Source: SZUA-36 sp963749115 (GTDB taxonomy: Bacteria; Pseudomonadota; Gammaproteobacteria; Xanthomonadales; SZUA-36). From it: a stretch of DNA of 64,000 nucleotides. The stretch is taken from NCBI GenBank assembly GCA_963749115.1, contig CAVVLP010000009.1, positions 14,740 through 78,739 on the forward strand. Reading direction: 5' to 3'. A program made the translations under genes and the position numbers. This document shows, piece after piece, positions 28,696 to 38,110 of this stretch. The notes beneath the pieces are model-generated. The model made no database searches and was not told the DNA's origin. It saw nothing but the letters and a program-made list of their open reading frames with translations. Numbering within the stretch: position 1 is the first letter of the stretch; every line of letters begins with the position of its first letter.

Positions 28696-29375
28696 GCAGG
28701 CAGTCAACGGGTACGGCTTTTGTAGCGTTGCTTCGGCGGGATTTTCTGCTCGCCTACCGGCGTCGTGCTGAACTGCTGCAACCACTGGTATTTCTGTTGG
28801 TGGTCGTGACTTTGTTTCCCCTTGGTGTCGGTCCGTCACCGGCTCTGTTGGCCAATATTGCACCGGGTGTTATCTGGATTGCGGCCCTGTTGGCCACAGT
28901 ACTGTCACTGGATAGTTTGTTCAGATCGGATTTCGAGGACGGAACTCTTGAGCAGATGGTGTTGTCTGGTCAATCACTTGCCTTGATTGCACTGGCAAGA
29001 ACCGTGGCGCATTGGCTGGTGGCCGGTTTGCCCATCGTATTGTTATCGCCTTTGCTGGCAATGTGGATGAATCTACCTGATGAAGGTCTGTTAATTTTGA
29101 TAGAATCGCTGGCTATTGGTACCCCGGTGCTGAGTTTGATCGGCGCGATTGGCGGCGCACTGACAGTCAGCCTTAAACGGGGAGGCCAATTATTATCATT
29201 ATTGGTATTTCCTTTGTATGTACCTTTGCTGATCCTGGCAACCAGCGCTGTCAGTTCAGCCGCTGTTGACCTGCCGTACACCGGCCAGCTCGGTTTGATG
29301 CTTGCAGGTTTAATTGCGTCGTTGACACTGGCACCTTTTGCAACAGCGGCGGCGCTGAAATTGAGTTTAAGTTAA
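28692..29375 (+). CDS. ccmB: Heme exporter permease CcmB
   Basis: Inner-membrane permease subunit partnering CcmA. It has 227 residues with six predicted helices. N-terminal FVALLRRDFLLAYRRRAELL is the family opening, followed by FLLVVVTLFPLGVGPSP and LSLDSLFRSDFEDGTLEQM, a strong CcmB signature, and LKRGGQLLSLLVFPLYVPLL. The start overlaps ccmA by 4 bp and the stop overlaps ccmC by one base (TAATG), indicating coupled translation. Confidence 0.96.
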   Translation: MSRQSTGTAFVALLRRDFLLAYRRRAELLQPLVFLLVVVTLFPLGVGPSPALLANIAPGVIWIAALLATVLSLDSLFRSDFEDGTLEQMVLSGQSLALIALARTVAHWLVAGLPIVLLSPLLAMWMNLPDEGLLILIESLAIGTPVLSLIGAIGGALTVSLKRGGQLLSLLVFPLYVPLLILATSAVSSAAVDLPYTGQLGLMLAGLIASLTLAPFATAAALKLSLS

Positions 29376-30124
29376 TGAATCCAATATATTTATTTTTTCA
29401 CAAGACCGGTTCACCACCGTGGTTCTACAAGTACAGCGGAAAGCTGATTCCATTTCTTTGGGCCATCTTCCTTGTACTCACAGCCTATGGACTTTACCTG
29501 GGTCTGGTGGTCGCGCCGGCAGATTATCAACAGGGTGAAAGCGTCCGAATCATGTATCTGCATGTTCCATCTGCGTGGATGTCCATGATGATTTACGGTC
29601 TCATGGCCATCATGGGATTCATCGCCCTGGTGTGGCGCATTCGTATTATGGAAGTCCTGGTCATATCCAGCGCCCCGGTTGGTGCGGCGTTTACCGCCAT
29701 CGCATTGATCACCGGTTCACTCTGGGGACGCCCGACCTGGGGAACCTACTGGGTTTGGGATGCACGCCTGACGTCAGAGCTGGTATTACTGTTTCTTTAT
29801 TTTGGTGTGATCTTACTTTACAACGCCTTCGATGAACCGAGAAAAGCGGCGCGGGCGGCCTCGCTGATGTCCATCGTCGGTGCAATCAATCTACCGATTA
29901 TCTATTTCTCGGTTGAGTGGTGGAATACCCTGCACCAGGGTAGCAGCATGGGCTCAGATGGCCCCGGTATTCACCCCAGCATGCTGTTGCCACTGTTGTT
30001 AATGGCCACAGCCACCAAGTTTTATTACGGTGCAAACCTGTTAACGCGTGCAAGACTTACCCTGCTAAAGCAGGATCATCGCAAACGCTGGGTGCAGGAC
30101 CTGCTATCAGAGGAGAGTCATTAA
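29375..30124 (+). CDS. ccmC: Heme delivery protein CcmC
   Basis: Six-helix inner-membrane protein that loads heme onto CcmE. It has 249 residues. Present: the first conserved heme-ligand region RIMYLHVPSAWMSMMIYG, the Trp-rich WGRPTWGTYWVWDARLTSEL facing the periplasm, and the second His region EWWNTLHQGSS. All are diagnostic of the heme-handling CcmC/CcmF family. It overlaps ccmB and ccmD by one base at each end (TAATG). Confidence 0.97.
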   Translation: MNPIYLFFHKTGSPPWFYKYSGKLIPFLWAIFLVLTAYGLYLGLVVAPADYQQGESVRIMYLHVPSAWMSMMIYGLMAIMGFIALVWRIRIMEVLVISSAPVGAAFTAIALITGSLWGRPTWGTYWVWDARLTSELVLLFLYFGVILLYNAFDEPRKAARAASLMSIVGAINLPIIYFSVEWWNTLHQGSSMGSDGPGIHPSMLLPLLLMATATKFYYGANLLTRARLTLLKQDHRKRWVQDLLSEESH

Positions 30125-30267
30125 TGTCGCACACACCTTTTATTGTAGCTGCCTACCTGATCGGTGCCGTGGTACTGTTTTGGGCCGCCATGGCACCCGT
30201 ACTCAGCAAACGTAGCCTTCTTCGGCAGTTGAAAAACCGTCAAACACGCATGGAAAAATCACAATGA
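30124..30267 (+). CDS. ccmD: Heme exporter protein CcmD
   Basis: Short single-span inner-membrane protein of 47 residues that helps release holo-CcmE from CcmABC. Translating 30124-30267 gives MSHTPFIVAAYLIGAVVLFW as the membrane segment, then a basic cytoplasmic tail SKRSLLRQLKNRQTR. Size, topology and position between ccmC (1-base overlap) and ccmE (ATGA overlap) are diagnostic, although the sequence itself is poorly conserved in the family. Confidence 0.9.
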   Translation: MSHTPFIVAAYLIGAVVLFWAAMAPVLSKRSLLRQLKNRQTRMEKSQ

Positions 30268-30707
30268 CCCCAACTCGTAAACGCAGACTGATCGGTGTAC
30301 TGGTTATTATTGTCGGTGTCAGCATCGCCGCAGTAGTAGCCATGCAAGCACTGAATGAAAACATGCTGTTCTTCGTCAGCCCTACCGATGTTGAAGAGCA
30401 GGCACTGCCAGCAGGAAAACGCTTCCGGCTGGGTGGGCTCGTGGCAGATGGTACCGTGAGCCGTGCCAGTGACAGCCTTGCGGTGACCTTTGTCGTCACC
30501 GATGGCGCCTATTCTGTCGATGTCAGGTTCGATGGCATTCTCCCGGACCTGTTTCGTGAGGGCCAGGGCATTATCGCCATTGGTGAACTCAGGCCTGGCG
30601 GTCACTTTGAGGCCGACGAGGTACTGGCCAAGCATGACGAAAACTATATGCCGCCTGAAGTGGCCGATGCGCTTGAAAAAGCAGGACACGTGGAGAGTGA
30701 GCTATGA
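30264..30707 (+). CDS. ccmE: Heme chaperone CcmE
   Basis: Periplasmic membrane-anchored heme chaperone of 147 residues. The N-terminal anchor is LIGVLVIIVGVSIAAVVAM. The OB-fold domain contains FRLGGLVADGTV and VRFDGILPDLFREGQGI. The covalent heme-binding His124 and Tyr128 lie in AKHDENYMPP, the canonical H-x-x-x-Y motif. It overlaps ccmD and ccmF by ATGA on both sides. Confidence 0.97.
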   Translation: MTPTRKRRLIGVLVIIVGVSIAAVVAMQALNENMLFFVSPTDVEEQALPAGKRFRLGGLVADGTVSRASDSLAVTFVVTDGAYSVDVRFDGILPDLFREGQGIIAIGELRPGGHFEADEVLAKHDENYMPPEVADALEKAGHVESEL

Positions 30708-32671
30708 CCGTTGAACTGGGACAGATTTCCTTATTGGCAGCACTTCTGACTGCCTTTGTACTGGGCCTGGTTCCAATGATTGGTACCTATACCGGAAACC
30801 GGCGTTTTATGGCGGTTTCAACCACGGCTGCACTGATTCAATGCCTGCTTTTAATTATATCGTTCGGTATTTTGACTTCCGCGTTTGTTATCCAGGATTT
30901 TTCTGTTGAGTACGTGGCCCGTAACAGTAATTCCCTGCTGCCCATGCACTATCGATACTCTGCCGTCTGGAGCGCTCATGAAGGTTCATTGTTGCTGTGG
31001 GAATTGATCCTGGCCGTATGGATCGCCGCGGTTGCGCTTTTTAGCAAAAGACTCCCCGAAGTTTTCAGGGCCAGGGTACTTGCAGTGTTGGGCTGGATAT
31101 CTGTAGGGTTTCTATTATTCATCCTGCTCACATCAAATCCATTCGGGCGTCTGATCCCCTCCGCTGTTGAAGGTCTGGATCTCAACCCCTTGTTACAGGA
31201 CTTTGGTCTGATCATTCATCCGCCGTTGCTTTACATGGGTTACGTAGGTTTCTCAGTTGCGTTTGCATTCGCGGTTGCCGCATTGCTCGGCGGTGAAGTC
31301 AGCCGTGACTGGGTGCGCTGGTCGCGACCCTGGACGCTGGTGGCCTGGGCATTCCTGACCATCGGTATCGCATTGGGCAGCTGGTGGGCCTATTACGAAC
31401 TGGGTTGGGGCGGTTACTGGTTCTGGGATCCGGTCGAGAACGCTTCCTTTATGCCGTGGCTGGTGGGAACCGCATTGATCCATTCACAGGCCGTGACTGA
31501 AAAGCGCGGTGCTTTCGGTAACTGGACATTACTGCTTGCCCTTTCGGCGTTCTCACTGAGTTTGCTGGGCACTTTCCTGGTGCGCTCCGGTGTATTGACA
31601 TCGGTTCATGCGTTTGCATCCGACCCGACCCGTGGCGTATTCATCCTGGTCTACCTGGCCGTGGTGGTTGGCGGTTCGTTAACCTTGTATGCCGCACGTG
31701 CACCCAAGATGATCCAGGGTGGCGGTTTTGCCGGAACCTCCCGTGAATCTTTCCTGTTACTCAATAACCTGGTATTTGCCGTCATGGCAGCCATGGTGCT
31801 TACCGGCACCCTATACCCTTTGCTCATAGATGCATTGGGCGCCGGTAAGATATCGGTAGGCCCTCCCTATTTTGGCTTGCTGTTTACCTGGTTGCTGGTT
31901 CCATTGGTGCTTGCAGTGCCTTTCGGTATTTACAGCAGATGGCAACAGGACTCCGGCAGCAGGCTGGCTGGCATGCTGCGCTGGCCATTTTTGTTATCGC
32001 TGCTGGTAGGTGGCGGTGTATGGTTTATGCAACCTGAACTTGGCTTTGTTTCCGCTGCCGGTGTGACCGGCGGTGCCTGGGTCATTTTGGGCAGCCTGTT
32101 CTATGTTGCACAACTGCTGAAAAGGAAGAACAGCTTAAAGATACCTGCCAGCGTACTCGCCATGACGCTTGCTCACGTCGGTTTGGGTGTATTTTTGATA
32201 GGTCTTAGCATGGTCAGTACCCTGAGCTACTGAAAAACACCTGCGAATGGAAGCGGGTGATAAGTACCAGATGGCGGGTTATACCTTTGAATTCCTGGGT
32301 ACCAGCATTGTTCAGGGTCCAAATTATTCCGCGGATCAGGGTGAGTTCATCGTTCAGCAAAGGCGACCGGGAAGTCACCCGGCTTGTACCCGCAGAAACG
32401 TCAATACGCTCAACGTGGCAACACCATGACTGAAGCCGCTATCGATCCCGGCTTCACACGTGATCTTTATGTATCACTGGGCGAACCCCTTGATCAAAAT
32501 GGCCGGGCCTGGGCGGTTCGTGTCTACCACAAACCTTTCATTCGCTGGATCTGGCTGGGTGCGATACTGATCATGTCCGGCGGATTTCTTGCCGCTGCAA
32601 ACAAACGCTATCGCCGCAAAATGCCCGCTAAAGAAGCTGTACAGACTGAAACCAAAGAGGTAACCGCGTGA
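30704..32671 (+). CDS. ccmF: Cytochrome c heme lyase subunit CcmF, three frame breaks
   Basis: Large membrane subunit of the heme ligation complex that attaches heme to apocytochromes. The main frame, to 32233, holds most of the protein, including HYRYSAVWSAHEGSLLLWEL, GLIIHPPLLYMGYVGF, the WWD-type GWGGYWFWDPVENASFMPWL and GTFLVRSGVLTSVHAFA. The C-terminal periplasmic part and last helix are spread over two further shifts near 32235, 32355 and 32385. They read YQMAGYTFEFLGT, GDREVTRL, then LYPQKRQYAQRGNTMTEAA and FIRWIWLGAILIMSGGFLAA. Each shift is one extra base. Joined length is about 654 residues, as expected. The stop overlaps the ccmG start. Confidence 0.93.
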
Positions 32672-33204
32672 ATAGTCGCATTTTCCCTCTGCTGGGATTC
32701 ATGTTGCTGGTGGTATTGCTGGTTGTAGGCCTGAAAATTGCCGATAAAAAAACCAACCTGCCCTCACCATTAATCAATAAGCCAGTCCCTGAATTTGACC
32801 TGCCGGTGCTTGCACAAGCAGGTCAGACAATGTCCCGGGAGTCACTCCTGGGCAAGCCTTACCTGGTTAATTTCTGGGGTAGCTGGTGTGTTACCTGCCG
32901 TGCTGAACATCCCGTGGTCACTCAACTCGCCAGGCTCAACGCCGTGTATATTGTTGGTATGAACTTCCGGGATGAATCGGAAGACGCGGTTGCCTGGTTG
33001 AATCGCTGGGGTGACCCCTATGATGTCAGCCTGGTTGATTACGATGGACGTACCAGTATTGATTTTGGTGTTTACGCCGCTCCCGAGACCTTTCTTGTCG
33101 ACCCATCGGGCACCATTGTGTTTAAACACCTGGGTCAACTGACATGGGAGATTGTCGAAAACGAAATTCTCCCGCGTGTCGCAAGTATGGAGTCAGGCAG
33201 CTGA
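32668..33204 (+). CDS. ccmG: Thiol:disulfide interchange protein CcmG (DsbE)
   Basis: Periplasmic anchored thioredoxin-like reductant that keeps apocytochrome c cysteines reduced. It has 178 residues. The membrane anchor lies at about 6-23 (FPLLGFMLLVVLLVVGLKI). The active site is FWGSWCVTCRAEHP with Cys74/Cys77; family members usually have Pro (WCPTC) at the second position, Val here. The family insertion near the active site (GMNFRDESEDAVAWL) and YAAPETFLVDPSG with the cis-Pro loop are present. It overlaps ccmF by 4 bp and ccmH by one base. Confidence 0.95.
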   Translation: MNSRIFPLLGFMLLVVLLVVGLKIADKKTNLPSPLINKPVPEFDLPVLAQAGQTMSRESLLGKPYLVNFWGSWCVTCRAEHPVVTQLARLNAVYIVGMNFRDESEDAVAWLNRWGDPYDVSLVDYDGRTSIDFGVYAAPETFLVDPSGTIVFKHLGQLTWEIVENEILPRVASMESGS

Positions 33205-33656
33205 TGAAACTTAATAATATTCTAGTGTCGGTTTTGACTTTATTCCTGTCCGTTTCAGTTCTGGCACAAAGCGCACCTGTTCAGGAACCGATGATATTCG
33301 AAAACCAACAACAGGAAGACCGGTTCAACCAGTTGACACAGGAGCTGCGCTGCCTGGTCTGTCAAAACCAGAACCTGGCAGATTCGGACGCGCAACTGGC
33401 GCACGATCTGCGTGCTGAAGTACATGAGATGTTACTGGCAGGCAAGAGCGATGATGAAATCAAGACGTTCATGGTTGAACGCTATGGTGACTTCGTGCTT
33501 TACCGGCCACCGGTACAGGTAAACACTTACCTGTTGTGGCTGGCGCCACTGGTGTTGTTATTGATTGGCGCCCTGATCCTGCGTGTCAACATCAAAAAGC
33601 GTGCAACTCTGCTTGAATCAACGCCAGACGAAGCGTCTGAAAACCGTACCGAATAA
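33204..33656 (+). CDS. ccmH: Cytochrome c maturation protein CcmH
   Basis: Periplasmic thiol-disulfide component that acts on apocytochrome CxxCH motifs. It has 150 residues from ATG 33204, which overlaps the ccmG stop as TGATG. The frame is open to 33144 but that start lies inside ccmG. Signal peptide about 1-21 (LVSVLTLFLSVSVLA). The diagnostic LRCLVCQNQNLADSDA has Cys50/Cys53. YGDFVLYRPPVQVNTYLLW leads into the C-terminal membrane helix and a basic cytoplasmic tail. Confidence 0.96.
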   Translation: MKLNNILVSVLTLFLSVSVLAQSAPVQEPMIFENQQQEDRFNQLTQELRCLVCQNQNLADSDAQLAHDLRAEVHEMLLAGKSDDEIKTFMVERYGDFVLYRPPVQVNTYLLWLAPLVLLLIGALILRVNIKKRATLLESTPDEASENRTE

Positions 33657-33682
33657 AAATTATTCGACCAAGAGAATAAAGA

Positions 33683-34814
33683 ATGAATTTCTGGATATTT
33701 GCTATTGCCCTGCTCGTAGTGCCCGCCGTCATTGTCAGTTGGCCACTTTTTACCGGTCCTGCGAGGGACAAAATTACAGGTCTGTTTATATTTTTGATGA
33801 TACCGCTGGCAGGCGTCCTGATGTATCAGAGTATCGGTACACCCGAGGCCATTGACCTGCCGACGGGTAACTGCCGCACAACAATCGAACCAGCAACAAA
33901 CAGCACACTCAGAACAGCAAGGCCAGATGGATGAGCTGGTTGCATCCCTGCAACAGCGGATGAGCGAAAACCCTGACGACCCGGAAGGCTGGATCATCCT
34001 TGGGCGCAGTCTTAAAACCATGCAGCGTTACGCAGAAGCTGAAACAGCACTGACCAACGCCAACCGCCTGGTGCCCGATAATCCGTCCATCATGGTGGAA
34101 CTGGCTGAGACCATGTTATTCACATCCGGTAAACCCGAGGTTGGCGGTGAAGCCCGTCAATTGATTGAAGCTGCGCTGGAGATAGACCCCAACCAGCAAA
34201 AGGCGCTTTGGATCATGGGAATGGCCTCTGCCCAGGATGGTGACGAAACACAGGCCATTGCCTACTGGACGAGACTACAGGAGCAACTCGATCCTTCTTC
34301 CGGTCCTTACCAGGCGGTTACAGAACAGATTCAGGGCGCACAGGCAAGGTCGGGACAGCCCGTTTCTGCTGCTGAAGTATCGTCTGCCGCAGAGAAATCC
34401 GTCACAGCGCCAGCGATGATCAACCCAGCCACTGCCAAACCGGCGGTAACCGAACCTGCCGCAGCAGGTTTTGGAATCCCGGCGACCATCACCCTCGGCG
34501 ATGGCCTGGGTGGGGCTTTTCCTCCTAATGCCACACTGTTTATCTTCATCCACCCTGCCGGCGCTGCCGGTATGCCCTTGGCAGTCAAACGCCTTGCCCC
34601 ACAAGGTTTTCCGATGTCGCTGAACTTTACCGATGCCGATCTTCTCCAGCCAGGCGGGTCACTGCAGACCTTTGATTTATTGGATATCAGCGCACGCATC
34701 TCCATGGCGGGAGTTGCCAACGTCGCATCGGGCGACATACAGGCGAACCGTGTTACGGTAAACACAAAAAATGTTTCAGCAATTGCACTACACCTTGATC
34801 AGCGTGTACCTTAG
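33683..34814 (+). CDS. ccmI: Cytochrome c-type biogenesis protein CcmI, one frame break
   Basis: Apocytochrome c chaperone with TPR repeats, in the heme-ligation complex. The first frame gives two membrane helices (FWIFAIALLVVPAVIVSWPL and ITGLFIFLMIPLAGVLM). It shifts near 33865 (one extra base) to a TPR domain: ELVASLQQRMSENPDDPEGW, YAEAETALTNANRLVPDNPS and LIEAALEIDPNQQKALWIMG. A C-terminal beta domain begins IPATITLGDGLGGAFP. The joined length is about 376 residues. The cytoplasmic loop between the helices is short. It closes the ccm operon; a small palindrome overlaps its stop. Confidence 0.88.
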
Positions 34815-34825
34815 GAGGTCCTAAG
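34810..34825. repeat. Short palindrome at the end of the ccm operon
   Basis: CTTAGGA-GG-TCCTAAG is a perfect 7-bp inverted repeat that includes the ccmI stop codon. The two-base loop is too tight for a normal RNA hairpin (five pairs with a larger loop would remain), so a protein site or weak terminator is possible. Confidence 0.3.
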
Positions 34826-34847
34826 ACGATAGATCAAGGTCAGGACT

Positions 34848-35777
34848 ATGAAACACCTGCTGTTCATCGCAATACTTTTTGCCTCGATCAACAGTTTATC
34901 CGCACAGGACAAACCGGTTGAATTCACGACGTTTCAACTCTCCGACACGGTTTACATGCTCAAAGGACGTGGAGGCAATGTAGGTATCTCGACCGGTGAG
35001 GATGGTCTCTACATCATCGATGACCAGGTCAGACCGGTAACCACCCAGTTATTGCAGGCCATCCGGAAAATCAGCGACAAACCCATCAGGATTGTCCTTA
35101 ATACGCATTATCACGCCGACCACGTTGGCGGTAACGAAACCATCGGTGATGGCGGTGCGTTAATTATTTCGCATGACAATATCCGCAAGAGAATGACCAC
35201 CGAGCAGGTCAGTATTTTCATGCAGGACACTACACCGCCCTATGCAAAAGACGCGTTGCCGGTGGTGACTTTCAATGACCGTCTGTCATTGCATATGAAT
35301 GGCGAAACTGCGACTGCGTATTACGTTGCCAACGGTCATACCGATGGTGACAGCATCATACATTTTCCGGTCAGTAACGTTATCCACATGGGTGACATGT
35401 TTTTCAATGGCCTGTATCCCTATGTTGACCTCGACGCTGGCGGCTCGATGCAGGGATTGGTCGATGCAGCAGACCTCGCCCTTTCCATGGCTGATGAATC
35501 CACACGTATCATTCCCGGGCACGGACCACTCGGGGTGACCGAAGACCTGAAGAACTACCGGGACTACCTGATAAAAGCCGGTGCAAATGTGCAGGAACTG
35601 ATAGACAAGGACATGGACCTGCAACAGATAATCGCGGCTAAACCAACCAGTGAGTGGGATGAAGAGCTGGGTAAAACCTGGATAACACCGGCTCAATTCG
35701 TAACGTTTATTTACAACAGCCTCAAGGGTATCCATCGTTACACACCACCCAAGATGGTTGAGACTGAAGCCCAATAG
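34848..35777 (+). CDS. Exported metallo-beta-lactamase-fold hydrolase
   Basis: Periplasmic zinc hydrolase of 309 residues with a signal peptide at 1-19 (HLLFIAILFASINSLSAQ). The metal-binding motif is THYHADHVGG (His87, His89, Asp91, His92), with later ligands in GHTDGDSI, IHMGDMFFNG and IPGHGPLG. The overall pattern matches the broad cyclase/quinoprotein-relative-of-sulfur-oxidation subgroup rather than the narrow antibiotic-resistance enzymes. Substrate unknown; resistance should not be assumed from the fold. It lies 33 bp after ccmI, possibly read through from the ccm operon. Confidence 0.85.
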   Translation: MKHLLFIAILFASINSLSAQDKPVEFTTFQLSDTVYMLKGRGGNVGISTGEDGLYIIDDQVRPVTTQLLQAIRKISDKPIRIVLNTHYHADHVGGNETIGDGGALIISHDNIRKRMTTEQVSIFMQDTTPPYAKDALPVVTFNDRLSLHMNGETATAYYVANGHTDGDSIIHFPVSNVIHMGDMFFNGLYPYVDLDAGGSMQGLVDAADLALSMADESTRIIPGHGPLGVTEDLKNYRDYLIKAGANVQELIDKDMDLQQIIAAKPTSEWDEELGKTWITPAQFVTFIYNSLKGIHRYTPPKMVETEAQ

Positions 35778-35816
35778 GCTATTGACCGGACAACCCGGAT
35801 TATAAATGCCGGATCA

Positions 35817-36566
35817 TTATTGATTCGGCCGGGATAATCTGAAGGCTTGCGTGTGCCGCGCAGCGATATGAACAGAAAATAGTGGCTGGCCGCGTTCGAG
35901 ATACTTCTGCTCAAATGGTGTAATACCCTTATCGGGCTCAATTATTTTTACACTTATATCAGCCCCGGTTGCGATAACCGATGCTTTTGCAAACTCCCGG
36001 GCGTACACATCCCAGTTACAACGCATTTCTATCTCACCGCCCAATGCCAGGAGCTGTGGAAATACCGGGTGTCCATGCCAACGCCGCGATAAATGACCTG
36101 GTTTGGGCCAGGGGTTCGGGTAGAACAGAAAGTGCCGCTCCGGTGATAAACCACTTTCAAGCAGCAAGCGCCAGAAGGTAGCCAATTCGGCTCTTAACAG
36201 GACGCAATTGTCAGTGCGCAAAAAGTTGGATTGCACACCGCTTTTGGCAAGACGCGAACGCGACTGGTCCACACCGATCACAAGGTGACCGGGGAACATC
36301 TGAGCAAGCCGCTGCGTACTTTTGCCCGTCCCGCAACCGGAATCCAGAATGACCGGTTGCCCCGCGGAAAAGACCCCTTTTTGCTCCAACAGACAATATG
36401 TTTCTATTGTGGGACGATGCAGGGGCTGCAGCCAGGGTGATTCGAGGTGCTTACGAACACAGGATTCAAGAGCCGGGTGAACACCGCGCTGCTTGCTGGT
36501 GACAAGCCCTGATTCACTGATGTTTTTGCCGGTTTTTGACTGTTTCAACTCTGTTTCCACGCGCAA
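35817..36566 (-). CDS. TrmB-like SAM-dependent (tRNA guanine-N7) methyltransferase
   Basis: Class I SAM methyltransferase of 249 residues. SAM motif I is ILDSGCGTGKSTQRLA. The strongly diagnostic FLFYPNPWPKPGHLSRRWHG resembles the NPWPKxRHxKRR catalytic signature of TrmB, which forms m7G46 in tRNA. The N-terminal GRHPALES-like region is degenerate (RGVHPALESCVRKHLESPW). This variant may be a paralogue of the canonical enzyme, so tRNA modification is likely but its exact site uncertain. It is divergent from the MetX/SST gene across 53 bp. Confidence 0.78.
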   Translation of the reverse strand: MRVETELKQSKTGKNISESGLVTSKQRGVHPALESCVRKHLESPWLQPLHRPTIETYCLLEQKGVFSAGQPVILDSGCGTGKSTQRLAQMFPGHLVIGVDQSRSRLAKSGVQSNFLRTDNCVLLRAELATFWRLLLESGLSPERHFLFYPNPWPKPGHLSRRWHGHPVFPQLLALGGEIEMRCNWDVYAREFAKASVIATGADISVKIIEPDKGITPFEQKYLERGQPLFSVHIAARHTQAFRLSRPNQ

Positions 36567-36619
36567 TCCAGTGATCCACAGGCTATCATTGTAGATACTT
36601 TCAACATGAATAGAACCTT

Positions 36620-37729
36620 ATGCCATCAGCAACGAAGTTTTTGCATATAACTGAGCCCTTGCTAATGAAAAAAGGCGGTAAGTTGCCTTCCTTCACACTG
36701 GCTTATGAGACATGGGGAACACTCAACCCGGATCGATCCAATGCGGTGTTGATATTAAGCGGTCTGTCACCCAACGCACACGCAGCGTCCAGTGAGGCCG
36801 ACCCCTCCCCCGGTTGGTGGGAAATGATGATCGGACCCGGTGCGCCGATCGACACCAATCGTTTCCACGTGATCGGCCTGAACTCATTGGGAAGCTGTAA
36901 AGGCTCAACCGGGCCTGCCAGTGTAAACCCGGAAACCGGTAAACCTTACCGCCTGGACTTTCCGGACCTGTGTGTCGAGGACATCGCCAGGGCCGCCAAC
37001 ATGCTCATCACACACCTGGGTATTGAGCAGTTGTGCACCATGGTCGGGCCATCCATGGGTGGTATGAGCGCCCTCGCCTACCTGCAGCAAAACCCGCAGG
37101 GTGCGCGTCATTTCCTGACCATATCGAGTTCGTCAAACTCGGCACCCTTCAGTATCGCCATACGTTCATTGCAAAGAGAGCTGATCGTTTCGGACCCGGC
37201 CTGGAATGAAGGCAACTACGACGAGAAACACTGGCCGGTAAAAGGCATGCGAATGGCGCGCAAACTGGGGATGTTGTCCTATCGTTCAGCCGAGGAATGG
37301 CGAACCCGCTTCGGGCGGCGCAAGCAGGATTATTTCCCGACCGAATTATTCGGTATGAACTATGAAGTGGAATCCTACCTGGAAGCTGCTGCACGCCGTT
37401 TTGTGCATTCATTCGACCCCTGCAGTTACCTGTACCTGTCTCGCGCCATGGACTGGTTCGATGTGGCAGATGACTACGCGGATCTGCCTTCTGCACTTGC
37501 TGAGATCAGTTTAAAAACCGCCTGTGTGATAGCTGTGGAAACAGATATCCTGTTCCCTGCCTACCAGCAAAAAGAAATCGCCGACGCGCTCCGTGCAAAT
37601 GATATAGACACGAGCTTTACAAACCTTGAATCATTGATGGGGCATGACGCCTTCCTGGTGGATCACGCTCTTTTCAATCCGCATGTCATGGCCTATTTCG
37701 ATCGGATCTGGTTTGACGATAAACTTTAA
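36620..37729 (+). CDS. MetX-family acyltransferase, probably serine O-succinyltransferase
   Basis: Alpha/beta-hydrolase acyltransferase of 369 residues. The nucleophile is Ser145 in VGPSMGGMSALAYL, with catalytic Asp near 309 (ETDILFP) and His near 342 (MGHDAFLVD). The family splits into homoserine O-acetyl-, homoserine O-succinyl- and serine O-succinyltransferases. Segments such as NSLGSCKGSTGPASVNP, IAIRSLQRELIVSDPAWN, GMRMARKLGMLSYRSAEEW and YLYLSRAMDWFD look like the Xanthomonadales serine O-succinyltransferase, which feeds cysteine synthesis. No metW follows, unlike many homoserine-acting MetX genes. The family call is firm; the substrate call is inference. Confidence 0.75.
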   Translation: MPSATKFLHITEPLLMKKGGKLPSFTLAYETWGTLNPDRSNAVLILSGLSPNAHAASSEADPSPGWWEMMIGPGAPIDTNRFHVIGLNSLGSCKGSTGPASVNPETGKPYRLDFPDLCVEDIARAANMLITHLGIEQLCTMVGPSMGGMSALAYLQQNPQGARHFLTISSSSNSAPFSIAIRSLQRELIVSDPAWNEGNYDEKHWPVKGMRMARKLGMLSYRSAEEWRTRFGRRKQDYFPTELFGMNYEVESYLEAAARRFVHSFDPCSYLYLSRAMDWFDVADDYADLPSALAEISLKTACVIAVETDILFPAYQQKEIADALRANDIDTSFTNLESLMGHDAFLVDHALFNPHVMAYFDRIWFDDKL

Positions 37730-37794
37730 GAATTGTGACTTAAATACTGGCGTAGCACCCGATGCAAATATATACTTTGCGCCTTGCAAATCCT

Positions 37795-37881
37795 GCCGGA
37801 GTGGCGAAATTGGTAGACGCGCTGGATTCAAAATCCAGTTTTGGCAACAAAGTGCCGGTTCGAGTCCGGCCTCCGGCACCA
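37795..37881 (+). tRNA. tRNA-Leu (anticodon CAA)
   Basis: An 87-nt leucine tRNA with a class II variable arm. The acceptor GCCGGAG pairs with CTCCGGC; the anticodon stem-loop is CTGGA-TTCAAAA-TCCAG with anticodon CAA (reads UUG). The T-arm is GCCGG-TTCGAGT-CCGGC, and the 3' CCA is encoded at 37879-37881. It lies 66 bp after the MetX/SST gene. Confidence 0.97.
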
Positions 37882-38110
37882 TTCTTACTTCTCAAGTCTA
37901 AAAACCCACCAAAAGCTAAACAAACCAACGTTTGGATCGCCGTCTCCAAGATTGAGGAAAACGGCTACGTGGACTACACCTACAGTTGCGTCAGGCGGCA
38001 GTCTTTCTGCATTTATCATCCGCTTGGATAATTCTCAATACGTGCTGGGTATTGTAGGATGGGGATTAAATGGCTTTCTTTGCTGCGGTTTCACAAATGT
38101 TTTGGACCTT

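Noticed and set aside
30704..32671. Programmed frameshifting in ccmF and other split genes
   Set aside because: No slippery heptamer with a downstream structure was seen at the breaks, and the same kind of shift occurs in many unrelated genes, which fits base-calling error.
34848..35777. Antibiotic-resistance metallo-beta-lactamase
   Set aside because: The fold and zinc motif are shared by many housekeeping hydrolases, and the rest of the sequence does not resemble B1, B2 or B3 resistance enzymes.
37631..37882. Minus-strand frame beginning MVPEAGLEPAL
   Set aside because: It is the familiar spurious frame read antisense through a tRNA-Leu gene; the tRNA explains the sequence.
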